A stretch of DNA of 64,000 nt from NCBI GenBank assembly GCA_051530055.1, contig CM121341.1, positions 434,001-498,000 on the forward strand, in the 5' to 3' direction. The notes beneath the pieces are model-generated. The model saw nothing but the letters and a program-made list of their open reading frames with translations, was not told the DNA's origin and ran no database searches. The position numbers and the translations under genes are program-made. Origin of the DNA: Neoechinorhynchus agilis. Lineage: Eukaryota > Acanthocephala. Shown one piece after another: positions 35,945-47,539 of the stretch; position 1 is the stretch's first letter, and every line of letters starts with the position of its first letter.

Positions 35945-38900
35945 TTTTGTTTGTATCAGCCGAAACGGCACAAGGTACTGAAATTGCAAGATTTGAAATG
36001 TCAGCTGCGAATATGTAATCCAGTTCAATGTTGTCATTGAACTCAGACAGCAAATGTGACCTTGTATTTTTCAACATTTCTCGAAGATCTGACGGAAGAG
36101 ATTGTGGTAAAAGACGGTAGCGCCATACTTGCTTTCTCATCTGGCACAAATAAACACAGCCTTGGAGATTAAATATTTGAGCTTCATTGAAATAAATCAG
36201 TTTCGGTGAGCCAATTTTTGTAAAAAGCTTTACAAGTTTAGGATGAATGTCAGTGCCAACGGTCTGCATCTTTGTTAAAATCGATGTAATTCCATGGAGC
36301 CTCTGCGGACTTTTAAACAATTCTATTGAAACCAAGGGAGTATCTTCGTTGAAGTTTTGCTCCATTCCATACTTCAAGCCAAACTTAAATTCATCCTCGA
36401 ACTTTTCGAGTGGTTCATAGCGTGAAAAACGCAAAATCAATTCATCTAACAATTTTCGAAACTCGACTTTTGAATTTAAGATTGTCTTCATAATCGTCTC
36501 TCTATACCAGTCAATATCATCCTTGTCGATAACTGAGCACTTTAAAATAGTTTGTAAATCCTTTTCGAGTTCCGTCAGTTTAAGAACGTGCTTCTACAAT
36601 CATAAAGCGAGAGCAAAGATTGAGTTTACATTTATAACTGCGACATTTTATTCTATGAACACTATTTAGGCATAAACAACAAGTTACAGTTTAATTTCTT
36701 ACGATTTTTTAGTTTGTATATAAACACTTCTGTGAATTTTAAGGTGCTTTAAATTGAATATTTTTAAAATCTAATTACGTTGTGGAACGTAGAGGTACTT
36801 GCTTAAGTCTAAACGACATTGATTTTCCCTTTTTAGAAAAAATTATATCTCCGAGATTTTAACATATCTATCACAAAAGCTAACTCACATTACTTGTTCG
36901 AAATTAAATATACATACATCGCTTAATTGACACTTTGATTTTTTATCCAAATAAAATTGCAGATGCACCATTCACGTGCCAAGCATAGAGGATCGATCAG
37001 TGATTTGATTGTAGCGATTTTATCCTTGGTAACCACAATTATTTTTTCTTCAAAATCGGCGTTTATCTTCTTGAGCACTATCCCCTGTGAAACAACTTGA
37101 TGAGCTTGAACTAACGAATTTAAATCCTTAGCCCCATCGAAGAAGTTTTTTCCAGCCAAGAAATATTGAGCGGCTTCACTCATGTAGGACTGAATATACG
37201 GGACAATTGGTAATCGATAGCACTTTAAGATGTCTTTTGATAATTCGTTCGTTACATTTGGCCAGTTGACAGTGTGGGAATTCGAGAACTTATTGCAAAC
37301 TTCAGATACAATTCGATCTTTATAAATCAACGCAAGGGCTCTATAATATTCTGAACGGTATGAGAAGAGTGGATCGATCAAATAAAGTTGCTTAACAAAG
37401 TCGTAGCTTTTTTCTAGGTCGGCGAAATTGAACGGCATCATTATGTCAAGAAATAATTGGCTATATTTTGATGCATCCGTTTGTATAGGCGAGCTTTCGA
37501 ACTGCATGTTTGATAAAAAGTAAATTGTATTCCAATTCATATAGTTTACTTTCTTTATAGCAATCTCCATTTCAATAGCAGTAATGGAATTCTTAAGCCT
37601 CAATTCATTAAAAAAAATGTTGAACCAACTATCGATCGTGTCACGAATGGTTCGATTGCAATAATGATAGCCTTCCGTATTTACCTTTAGTATACTGATA
37701 CATTTTAAAATCTGATCCTCTATAGCTTTGTCTGCTTCGCATTTCTGCAAACATTGATCAAACGACTTCAAAAAAATGTACAATATATCATCTCGAAATT
37801 GTAGAGGATTCTCTAATAATTTTTTTATAAAGTTTCTCGACATTGAGTTTGGCAAGTCTATACATAACTTTTTCACGAATTCGCTACGGAACAAAAATCG
37901 GCGAATTAATTTTGGCGACAACTCATGCGAGCAAAATACTCCAAGGAAATTCAACTTCTCGGAAAAATCTTTGATTTGAACTGCATTTTCCAGATCGCAA
38001 AGCGAATTAAACGCCTCTTCAAGTGCACATTCCACGCATTGAACGAGAGTGGAATGCCGCGGGTGGCACGATTCACGATAAACCGATAAAAACCTTGAAC
38101 TTCTCGCAAATCCAGACATGAGATCTATAACACTTCGTAGTTGATCGATATCCTCACACTCTTTATCGAATAAGTGTCCAACACAAATCACCTCCATGTT
38201 CGTGCTTATTTCTTTCAACAGCTCGATACACGATTTTGGCCTATTATCTTCTGCGCTTACAAACACTCTCATTTTCTCCTCAAAAACATCTTCGATAATC
38301 CCTGCTATAGAAGGTTCCGAAAATAATCCACCTTTGTTGAATCTGACTTTATCGGCGTGCCATATTATACGCGATAAAAACTTCCGTTTTATTTCTGTAA
38401 CGGGGCTTTACTATATATGAAGATTCGGGACTTTATAACTTTTGAATGTTGTCAAATACAATGCGTTTTTTCTTATTTCAAAACTTGCTCTCACGTAGAC
38501 AACAACATTCTTGGAAATTTTGAATTGTTGTGATAATAATGCAGGTTAAAAAGGTATTTTATTGTTAAGATATATTTAGCGAGGATACCTTGCCTTAACA
38601 GTCATTATAAATTAATCTAATCGACTAGATGTGGATTAATTTACAATAACTGATGAGTCGAGGTTTCCTCGCTGAATATCTTAACAATAAAATACCTTTT
38701 AACCGGGATTGTTATCATAACAATTCAAAATTTACCACCTGAAGGATTTTCTTGATATGATTCTCGGAATTTTTTTTAATTTTGTTTCCTATCATAAATT
38801 TCTAAAACCTGTTTGTCTCTTTTTGTCAAATTAAATTCCAACAAACCCATTTAATGTTAATGTTCGATAATGGAACAATTGTTTAAAGCGTGCAACTTTT

Positions 38901-39804
38901 GCAGGTGAAAAAAGTTGTATCATTTAAGTTTTTTAATTTGTACAGCCGACCGAGATCTCATTATTCCGGTTATTTTTCAAGTGGTTAATTCGGGATCATA
39001 TAAACCACATTTCTGATCACCTTGCACGACACGCTGTGATCCGTGAGTATCATAAGCGAAAAAAGGTACTCATTAACTACATTCTTGCAAAACCCAGCTT
39101 CGGAAAGATTGTTGACTAAACACTGGTTGAAGGTTTATCCGATTAGTTCTAGTCAAACGATAGTTCATCTCAACAAAAAAGTCGATCACTTTGGATCCCA
39201 CTTGTCCGTCGTGTCCAAATCTTGAAAGCATCTCTTTAAAAAATATTTCGGACATTCTTCGAGCCGCCCATCTGAATCCTGTTCTTGGATCATTGTGAAA
39301 TTCACCTAAAAGCCCTTCAATCTCTTTACAAACATCATTGATTGCTTCCAAATTTAGAATGTCAGCTTTTTGACAATATTCATTTATTAGCCCGCGGCAA
39401 ATTCTTGCTCCACGATTAACTATAACCATTTTCTCCCAATGCGCCCAGAAGGGAAACGCCCAATGATGAGGTCGCCCATTTTCCAGAAAATACTCTGTAC
39501 TATAGAAACTCAATGTATCGAGCAACGCTTTAAACACAGACCGAGCATTTCTTATACTGTATAAAAAGTCAATATCGTTCTTAATAACCAGCATTATTTT
39601 CCGGTATCTTTTTAATAGAGTCAGCGCAATATTTAACTCTACGTCTCTAAGTTTTCCTTCAATGTCAAACTTAAAACTGGCCAAAGTAACGATTTTAAGA
39701 ACCGATCTCCAGTTGTCTGATGTAGAGAATATTCCAGTATCAAACGACTGCTCGACTAGTGGCCATAATTCGATCATTGTATCTTCTTGTCTACTTTCTA
39801 TCAT
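35628..39804 (-). CDS. Large multi-exon gene with a cullin-like C-terminal region
   Basis: Three long minus-strand coding blocks follow each other: 39804-39073, about 38342-36923 and about 36594-35628. The middle block stays open upstream of its first ATG to a likely acceptor at about 38343. The last block extends to an acceptor at about 36594. They are therefore exons of one protein of roughly 1000 residues, though the exact junctions are unresolved. The last exon resembles the end of cullin homology domains: WRYRLLPQSLP, then LTFLQMAVFKALCE, then a winged-helix-like NRNVLKITIDSLLNSETPI. A divergent cullin or APC2-type ubiquitin-ligase scaffold is my best guess. The terminal neddylation motif is not obvious. 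The first two blocks match nothing I recognise and could be a separate gene. An intron holds a foldback element. Confidence 0.5.
38515..38733. mobile_element. 219-bp foldback element with hammerhead-like core
   Basis: A near-perfect inverted repeat: arms of about 100 bp pair from AAATTTTGAATTGTT on the left to AACAATTCAAAATTT on the right, through GGTATTTTATTGTTAAGATAT and its complement. The inner parts remain partly palindromic. It has no coding capacity. It lies in an apparent intron of the cullin-like gene. Its sequence GCGAGGATACCT resembles GCAAGGATACCT of satellite A. Confidence 0.85.
38650..38680 (+). ncRNA. Hammerhead-ribozyme-like core
   Basis: CTGATGA is followed by G, a TCGAGG-TTT-CCTCG hairpin (CGAGG pairs with CCTCG), C and then TGAAT. 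This matches the hammerhead order CUGAUGA, stem II closed by G-C, and GAAA, except that the GAAA position reads TGAA. The long arms of the foldback element could provide the other stems. The changed residue predicts little or no cleavage. Confidence 0.35.
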
Positions 39805-40515
39805 CTAAAAAATTTCATCTTGAGTTCATTGAAATAGAGTATACGAAAATAATATAATTTGGTGCGAGTTTCAATTCTAGTAAACATCGACTTTAAGGAC
39901 AAACTTTTAGTAGAAATGAATCATCAATTGTTACGCATTCTGGAATGCAAATCATTATTTACAAAAAATTCGTGAGTAATGTCGCAGTGAATTCTAAAAA
40001 TGTACACTTGTGAGTAATATAGAAAACAGTAAGCAACATCAAAAGGTACCAATAAAGATAATCTATGAAGAATGAACCAGAAAACGAGTAATTTTGCAGC
40101 TGGTAACTTAATCAAATAATACCAGGGAATTAAACAGAGGCAAAATGAGATTAGAATACAAAAATACAAACTCTGAATTGTACCAACTAACTTGAACAAT
40201 TTCCATTTCTAAATTGATTTTTAAAGAACGAACATAAACACTTTCGGTACTAAGGTAGATCGTATGAGGTTAAGATGCAAAAATCTCTCCGCTATCTCTC
40301 TTTCCGAGACGATTGTTGCAGCGTTACTCACTGCGTTTCCCACGCGAAGATTTACGTGGAACCGTCTATGTACGATATTGGTTATTCATCTCAAGGATAA
40401 CGTATTTAAGGCGAAAAATCGCACCTTTGAAATAGCCAGCAATTGATTTTTTAAAATTGTCCTTGAAGTACAATAAACCAAGAATTATGTTGGAGGAAAA
40501 AATCTTAATTTAATG
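39805..40515. other. Region between the cullin-like gene and the right arm
   Basis: TTTTTTAG immediately before 39804 may be an acceptor, so further 5' exons of the cullin-like gene could lie here. A hydrophobic 91-codon minus-strand frame (39924-40199) opens with TTG rather than ATG and is not convincing. Confidence 0.35.
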
Positions 40516-40832
40516 GTCACAAAATCCGCTTAACATTTCTTCAGATGGCCGTATTCAAGGCACTTTGCGAAAACTGCATTATATCCGAGGACAATTTGGT
40601 TTCTGTGATGGGAATAAATCGAAATGTGTTGAAAATTACGATCGACAGTTTGTTGAACAGTGAAACACCGATTGCTCAAAAGATGACAAACAAAACAGAG
40701 TACCTTCTTAATGATAAATTTTGTATTGAAAACGAGGTTGGCAGTTGTCAAACGGCGGATGAAGTTGATTTAGTAGGAAAAGATCTCAGTTTCGACCAAG
40801 ACTATTTCTTGGGGATTGCGCGTGAATCATAA
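40516..40832 (+). pseudogene. Truncated duplicate of the cullin-like gene 3' end
   Basis: The right-arm copy of the final coding part of the cullin-like gene, from the helix MAVFKALCE to the stop, identical to the source by eye. It lacks everything upstream, including any exon start, so it is a gene fragment. An ATG at 40545 leaves an open frame of 95 codons, which is coincidental. Confidence 0.85.
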
Positions 40833-41199
40833 TAATATTCATGGCAAAATAAAACCGATAAAAATGTTTAGTTTTCGCTTATGATGAGTGTAAAAATTAG
40901 TGTTTTTGTCGATGGAGAATTTATTGATTCAGGTATAAAGAACCATGTCGACAAAGAATGATCTCCATACTTAGAATTTTTGTAGGTAACCCACGCATGG
41001 TAAATAATACCTTTAAGATACACAAATGAGTGTATTTTGCCACGCTTTTTATATTTTAGCTGATAGGATACAGGCTATTTTTTGCTGGTTAAAGCATGAA
41101 TAGTCCTTTTATTTCGTATTTTAGGCATTGCCCATAATGAATATATTTTAATATTTGATAGTTCATTTACTTTAACTTTTTGAACAAGGACAAAAAAGC

Positions 41200-41931
41200 A
41201 TTTACAAACATTAATGTCACCGCTCTGGATAACTCAGCTGCCGTCCTGATGTAATGGTCAATAGGATGGATGCAGCGTTACTCCCTCCCGTTGCACATCC
41301 AGGCTTATGTTTTGCAGAAGGAATGCTCCTGTTCTCGAATTTTCAGTGATTTGTCAATGTCGCTTCGACAATTGATTGATCAGGTCCTGCTCCGTGGTAC
41401 ACAAGGACCCGAGTGTCTCGACAGCAACGGAAACGAAATAATGATTTCGACCCAGGTCCCTGTATTTTGTCTTTTTGCGCTCATCAGCGGCGGTTGTTGC
41501 TCCCCCTATTTTAACAGTGGCGAATTTTATGTTGCTGGCTACGATGTGAAGCCATTTGCCTCCCCTCGCAACCGAAGCATTGTGGCACCGTCCGGTCTAC
41601 GACCATAGACTCGGAAAGGAGTGTCCGGCTCAAGGATGCTGGACACATTCTCAATATTCAGGGCACGAATAAGAATTTCGTTCACTTCTTCGTGAGTACA
41701 TTCCGCTTGATAGCTGACAGACGAGACCATGGCATCCCGATCGCTCCACGGTGGCTCCGCAACGGTAGCGATGGGATGTCGGTATCCCAAGTCTAAGGGA
41801 CACCGCGATCCTCTCTCGTTGGCGAGAAAGGCACTCACAAAAGCCACCGGGAGAGAGCGTCGAGCAATACACTCGATTCTCCAGCCGAGACTGCCAGAAT
41901 CTGAAATTAAAGAGTTATGAATTCTCGCCAT
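41200..41931 (-). mobile_element. LINE family 1 3' end (right-arm copy)
   Basis: Inverted copy of the relic at 34529-35260, with the same stops and frameshifts and a Gly-to-Asp change in the translated GTPFRVYG segment. Confidence 0.8.
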
Positions 41932-42105
41932 TAAAAGTGAGTACCAAACTTATTGTTTGTGACCATTAATGGGTACCTGCTCGTTGTCGGAATGTTCATA
42001 AAAAAGACTAACAGCCTCCACGAATCCGTCATTCTACCTGTAATCCTCACCAACCGACAGAAAAATATTACTGCTTTTCGGGTAACCAAATCGCCGAACG
42101 ACGCA

Positions 42106-42430
42106 ATGATCAGCGCTGGCAAAACAGAAAGGCCACTTCGCCAAAGAGTGGCCGAGCATGTACGAAACTCGTTGAACCCAAGTGCGCAATCGTATGTGAC
42201 GACAGCGTGGGCGAAACATTATTCGCGAGTCCACCCGGATGGAACAGTTCAGCTGTCCACGCGCATAATGTACAAAGCGCAGGATCCCGTCGAACTGTCG
42301 ATAGCGGAAGCGCTGATCATATCCCGAGAGACCCGGGATCGAGAGGACTCTAGCGGGCATCGGTCGGTCGGTAGGACACCCACTAACCAGAAGGATGAGT
42401 TGTCTGCCGTCATGAATCTCATGTGAACCT
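42106..42430 (+). mobile_element. Penelope-like element GIY-YIG endonuclease fragment
   Basis: An open stretch encodes GKTERPLRQRVAEHVRNS, then WAKHYSRVHPDGTVQLS and DPVELSIAEALIISRE. This follows the C-terminal half of GIY-YIG nucleases of Penelope-like elements: GxTxRPLxxRVxEH, a histidine region and a final helix with a glutamate (AEALII). The start of the domain (the GIY and YIG strands) is missing at the breakpoint of the inverted duplication. Confidence 0.6.
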
Positions 42431-42589
42431 CCACTCGCATTGCAGATTACACCCTGAAGAAGCCGTTGGACGGCGAAAGCTAGGTGTTTCAATAAAATCT
42501 CTCTCTTTCAGTCGGATTGTCAATCAAACAATCATCACTAGACCGTTGGTTTTGATACGAAATTAGAACAATTCAGTGCAAATTTTTTG

Positions 42590-44240
42590 TAAATGTTGGA
42601 TTTCAGAATTAACACGGCGATAAGGCACCTCGAACATCGTCTTAGCAAACATTTCGATTCTCTACTGTCTTCAATAAACAATAGTCTGAGCCGAGTTGGT
42701 GATTGCAAGATTTTCGGCTATGCTCAAAAAGAGAGTGAAGCCGCAACCTACTTAACTCTTCTGCAACTGACATCGAAATGGACGACAACGAGGAGTACGT
42801 TCGAGCGATAATAGCCGAACAATCAAAAATCTGCTCGATCAAAAAAGGGTAAGAGACGGGCGTGTCGGAGCTAGTATGGATCCGGGTTCAATATCCGCCA
42901 CAATATTGGTACGATCTCGAATTCCAAACGATAAAAAAGGAAATGTATGCAACCTCCATCACTTATTCAAGGAAATCTTGGAGAAACAGGTGACACCTAG
43001 AGCATTCACCAGATCAATTGTTGTTCCACTCGCAAAGAAAGGCAGTAGATTTGAATGCTTCAACCACAGAGGGATAAGCTTACCGGACGTACATGGGAAA
43101 ATCCTATGTTACGTCATCCTGAATATCCCCGTGGAAGCTTTTGATGGCATTCTGCGGCCGCAGCAAGACGGCCTCGGCCCTGGAAGGTCTTGCATCGATT
43201 AGATCTTCGTTCCGCGAATCCTCCGTCAACAAGCCACGGAGTGGAATTCACGAATGACTTGTACGTTTGTGGATTTTGAGAAAGCTTTCGACAGCGTTCA
43301 CAGAGCATCCCTGTAGAGGATCTTAAATCTTTATGGATGGATGTCCCCCGAATCTGGTCAGGATCCTGGAGTTGCTGTATTCCAGAACTGAAAACTGTGT
43401 ACGCGTTGGGGAAGCTTGTTGGACTGGTTCGTGGTGTCCTCTGTGGTCCGCCAATTAGATCCTGTGGCCCCTTATTGTTTATAGTAGCCCAGGACTACGT
43501 AATGAGGAACGCCATGTGGAACTGACGTGGGATCTCACTTTCTCCAATGGAACAGCTCACGGATTTAGACTATGCAGACGATATTGCAGTTTATCAACCT
43601 GTTTTAATGACTTGCAAGAGCAACTTGATGATCTGAATTCTTGTGGTTCTAAAGTTGGTCGTAGGGATGATGAACGAGTCCCTGTTCTAAATGATGCAGA
43701 GTTGGAGGTGGTTCCATCCTTCGTATACCTTGGATTATTAGTACCGGATACAGGATCATCTGCACAGGATATCCGCAGACGTACTGCCCTGGCTGCGGCT
43801 AGCTTCAATGCTCTGAATAATGTTTAGAGAGCGCAGACCTTTAGTCTGAATACGAAACTGAGACTTCTTAACTCAAATGTGATCCCGATACTTCTTTACG
43901 ACTGTGAATCTTGGTCTCCAGCAAAATCGGATCTCCAAAGGTGCTTGGCCTTTGAGAACAAGTGTCCGAGAAGGATTCTTGGTGTTTTATGGAGAGACCA
44001 CGTGACTAAAGAAGCGATTTGGGATGTCACAAGACAACATCCAGTCACTGCTCGGATCGAGGAGAGAAGGTGGATGTGGCTGGGGCACATTCTCCGTATG
44101 AGAGCAGAGATAATTCCTCACGCGGTCCTGCTACTATCCCGATGGGAAGAGATCGTGGACGCCCAGCGCTCAGCATTCTGAGGCAATCGTTTTATGACAT
44201 TTAATGACTTGAAAGTATTGGCTAGAGACCGGAGAAGCTG
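42590..44240 (+). mobile_element. Decayed LINE with reverse transcriptase (family 2)
   Basis: A chain of frames broken by stops: RLSKHFDSLLSSINNSLSRV, FTRSIVVPLAKKGSRFECFN with HRGISLPDVHGKI, then FVDFEKAFDSVHRASL (catalytic motif A), TDLDYADDI-like DLDYADDIAV near 43560 (motif C with the Asp-Asp pair), and the downstream ILLYDCESWSP, RRILGVLWRDHVT and RRWMWLGHILRM typical of LINE C-terminal domains. At least five stops or frameshifts are seen, so the copy is dead, but most RT motifs are readable. The first segment also occurs in the element at 56646-59480. Confidence 0.85.
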
Positions 44241-44289
44241 AATAGAATTTGTAAGTACCCCACGCACTTATTAGTGTTTAATAGGATTT

Positions 44290-45037
44290 GTGTGTGACGG
44301 GCATGAAAATGTTGCAATGAAATTCAGGTGGGCGGATAGGAGTTCCCCCAAACTTCACCATGATTTAATGACCAGCGACATCATATTTATTCAAGAAACG
44401 AAATCAATAGTAAACCTCGGCCACTTTCCCAGCAATTTCCAGGCACTAACCAGTGAATTCTCGATTTTTATCACTAAAGCTCACCCTAATCACTCACAAC
44501 GTCTTTTATCTCTTATCAGGCACGCATTGTGCCCTTTTCGCATCTCAGAACATACTACCTCAGACCTCTCGTATATCATTTTTTTCTATCTTCGTTGGCG
44601 GAATAAAAAAATTAATCGATAATTTTTATACACGGCCAGGGAAAATACATTTATCACATAACAAATATTTTTTGAGAAAATTATTGGAATCTGTGGTAGA
44701 TATGCTGCTACTCGGGGATCACAAATGGGCCAAGGTTATCACTAGAGCTACCGCGTCACACTCCATCATTATACAACCCCATCCTACCTTTACGGACCAT
44801 TCATCTTCATACTACTTGGACCTTTGTTACTGGAATAATTCATGTTTCACAAAATCAACGGTTATTTCTCAAATTACTCTTTTCAGAACATCTGAGCATC
44901 ATTTGATATTATGGGATTTCGACAAAAATTCTCCTTTGAACAAGAGATTCAAACTGTTCATCTTCAATATTTTTCCCTTTAACGCTTCATCCCATTTTTT
45001 CTTAAATGCTGTGATCAAGCTTCACTATACGAAATAA
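44290..45037 (+). mobile_element. LINE endonuclease-domain fragment
   Basis: Two overlapping frames recall the APE-type endonuclease of Jockey/CR1-like LINEs: SDIIFIQETKS (the catalytic QET region) at the start, then MLLLGDHKWAKVI, a PTFTDHSSSYYLDLCYWN stretch and a final SEHHLILWDFD (the SDH-type motif). Several catalytic residues are changed, and the first and second parts are in different frames. Confidence 0.55.
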
Positions 45038-45441
45038 ATGATTTTCTCGCCACTAATAGTACTTCCTTCCTTACCTGAGTTGATCGACGATTTCCCAATC
45101 AAAATAAGCCTAAGTTACTTTCTTTGTATGGAAGAGAACTTTTTTGGCGCAATCACAGGGCTTCCGTGTATTGGCCTGTAGAGCACGATTCCAACTAAAC
45201 CAGGATAGGATGAAATTAGCTTCACTCAAATCCTATTTCTTGCCTTAGTCGAAGAATGTATCGCATAGATCGTTCCGAACGTGGCGTCTGACCGCCGCCG
45301 GTAACTGGATTAGGCCTCAGTACGGCGATTGAATCCCTCATCACGACCTCCAAGAATCTTTCCTCGCACAATGGCTCGTCCTTGCCTTTCAAGGCTACAA
45401 ATGTCCTTGATCAAGGGAATATTTCATCTCTCTCATAAGAT

Positions 45442-45873
45442 ATGGTCGCCACTTCACCGCAGGACTGGGCTGCAATTAATATGGCCAAACGGATTTTCTT
45501 GTTGAAGAATAAACGCAGAACAGTTTTTTCGGATGATCAGGTCAGAACTATCTCGATACAAAATTCCTTGGTAAGCATCAATGAACGGGCGTTGGCAGTT
45601 CTACGGACGAAAGCCCCAATGGCTTTTCGAACTAAGAGAATTATTCATGATGTGCGTCCGTGGCGAGTCGGGTCTATAAAATTTTTAATGAGTTTGTCCA
45701 ATGAACTCAACGTCGACAGTGGAAAACATCACGAATTTGAAATCACAATACTCAGGAGGCATACTGAGTCCAGGCTGAAGGTATGGATAAGTGATGGCCG
45801 CCGGGGCGAGTGGAAACCGGGTATCATTCGAAATAGCATGCTACTGGCATCAGGAAAAGAATTCATGAACTAA
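45442..45873 (+). CDS. Hypothetical open frame, 143 codons
   Basis: An ATG-started frame, basic (KRIFLLKNKRRTVF, RTKRIIHDVRPWRVG) with no recognised domain. It may belong to a retroelement scrap or an unknown gene. Nothing in the surroundings settles it. Confidence 0.25.
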   Translation: MVATSPQDWAAINMAKRIFLLKNKRRTVFSDDQVRTISIQNSLVSINERALAVLRTKAPMAFRTKRIIHDVRPWRVGSIKFLMSLSNELNVDSGKHHEFEITILRRHTESRLKVWISDGRRGEWKPGIIRNSMLLASGKEFMN

Positions 45874-46779
45874 AGGAATCACAACCAAATCGATTCCGCC
45901 TTCGTTCCATTCAGATACTTTGAGATACATCTCCATTGGAGAAAGAGAAGATACTATGCGTGTGAAATATCGATCGGTGCGCAACAGTGAGCCGTTTGAT
46001 GGTGAGTAAAACAACATTTTTTTATCAAAGTCGGATGCATGCAGTGAACACAATCGTCTTATTTCTGCAACAAAAAGTTGCAAGAAACCCAATAGCGAGT
46101 GGTTCCCGCGATAAACCATAATTCGCTCCAATGTTTTGCTTGAAGAAGAGCAAAAAGGTTTCATGGGTCTTTGTGAATGCGATTTTTAGGAAATACCAAA
46201 TACCATAATAGATAGAAATTTTGATATATTGAGTGCATTTAGATCAATTTGTTATGGTAAAACTACAACCTCGTAAACTGGTTCAGAAAAACGCACTTGA
46301 ACGACGACTTGAAAATTAATGCAGAAAAATAACCAATAGAAACAGCGCAGCGATATATTCGATAAAAGCGGAACGTAAGTGATCAGCACTTAACAATTCT
46401 TCTTTTTTTCTATCAATGCATTCCTAACGAACTTCAGTGTAGGGAACACGCGGAGTCAAATGTGTCACAAATCGTTTTCCTTCTTAAACACCAAAAAGCG
46501 CTAGCGTGAACATGTGACTGTTTTGTATGGAGTTAAAAATTTCAAATCAACAGCGCAATCCGGAATAAAAACTGATCAGAAGAACGTTTACTCGAAAGCA
46601 CGATCGCGAAAGCAAAAGTTTGAATAATCGTCGAATGGCGATTTAGGATTTAAGGACGCTTCGAACTCGGGCGATAAGTTAAGCTCTAAATGCCTTCCCG
46701 CAAAGATCTCCTGAACCTTTTCGGTTACCAGTTCTAGAACCAAGATTGGACAGACATATTGTAAAGGATATTTTCGCAT
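45850..46779 (-). CDS. Possible two-exon gene, unrecognised
   Basis: Two minus-strand frames, 46779-46588 (63 codons, MRKYPLQYVCPILVLELV) and 46164-45850 (104 codons, GNHSLLGFLQLFVAEIRRLC). The first could end at a GT donor just before its stop (GCTTTCGA then gtaaac). The second is ordinary in composition, with a hydrophobic stretch. I do not recognise a family, the joining is not established, and the second overlaps the end of an opposite frame. Confidence 0.25.
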
Positions 46780-47535
46780 GGCACCTCCTTAGTGATGAGC
46801 AGTTACAACCCAACCAAAAACCTATGTGTTGTAAACGATTTCGCTATTCAATCTAATTATAGAGTATTTTCAATAATCAGGAAAGTTTGATAACCGCTAA
46901 TAAGGCTATAATGTTTGATGCGTACCAGGAATTTATTTCAAGTTAAGATTTACTGTGAAAAATTTTCGCCTGTTTCGTCGTCTACTTTATCGCTCGGGAA
47001 CTTAAAGACGTTGACCACTTAAAACATCCCCAAGTATAAACCGAAGTCCTGTTCGAATAACTTTTTTATTCCAAAAAGAGTAAAAAACTAGGTCACTAAG
47101 CGAAGGGTTAGCGTTTTACTCACCGGGAATCGCATTAAACGCTATGAGAACCGAAACACATAGAAAGTGACGGCAACGATATTTCACATAACAAACCTGA
47201 GTGGAAATCGTCTTAGTCGACGAGAAATCCAGTGCAAAGCCAAAAGAACGCACTTACCCGCCTTCGCAGTTGCAGAACGACGGCTGCGCGCAAAGGTGAA
47301 AAATGGCATGATAAATGAAATGCAATTTTCGCACTATAAAAACTCTGATTCCTATTGGTTGATCCTGTTAAATTGAAATACGATGCTATTAAGATTTTGT
47401 TTACTATTTTTGATTGATGGGATCAGATACCACTTAATAAAGTGGCAATCTTTACATTCTTTATCATTTTTGATCTTGTTCTATTATAATTTTTAGGAAA
47501 ACAAAGTGAGCGCTTTCGAATTTTTGATTTCTGTC
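46780..47535. other. Region without a recognised gene
   Basis: About 750 bp of AT-rich sequence; nothing identified. Confidence 0.4.
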
Positions 47536-47539
47536 AATT

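Larger units (their letters stand above)
40516..42105 (-). repeat. Right arm of the large inverted duplication
   Basis: Reverse complement of 34355-35944, essentially identical. The inner breakpoint cuts the cullin-like coding sequence. The outer breakpoint abuts a Penelope-like GIY-YIG fragment that has no counterpart next to the left arm. Confidence 0.97.

Noticed and set aside
39924-40199. Hydrophobic 91-residue membrane protein candidate
   Set aside because: It starts at TTG in AT-rich DNA. Phe/Leu/Tyr richness is expected by chance from such composition.
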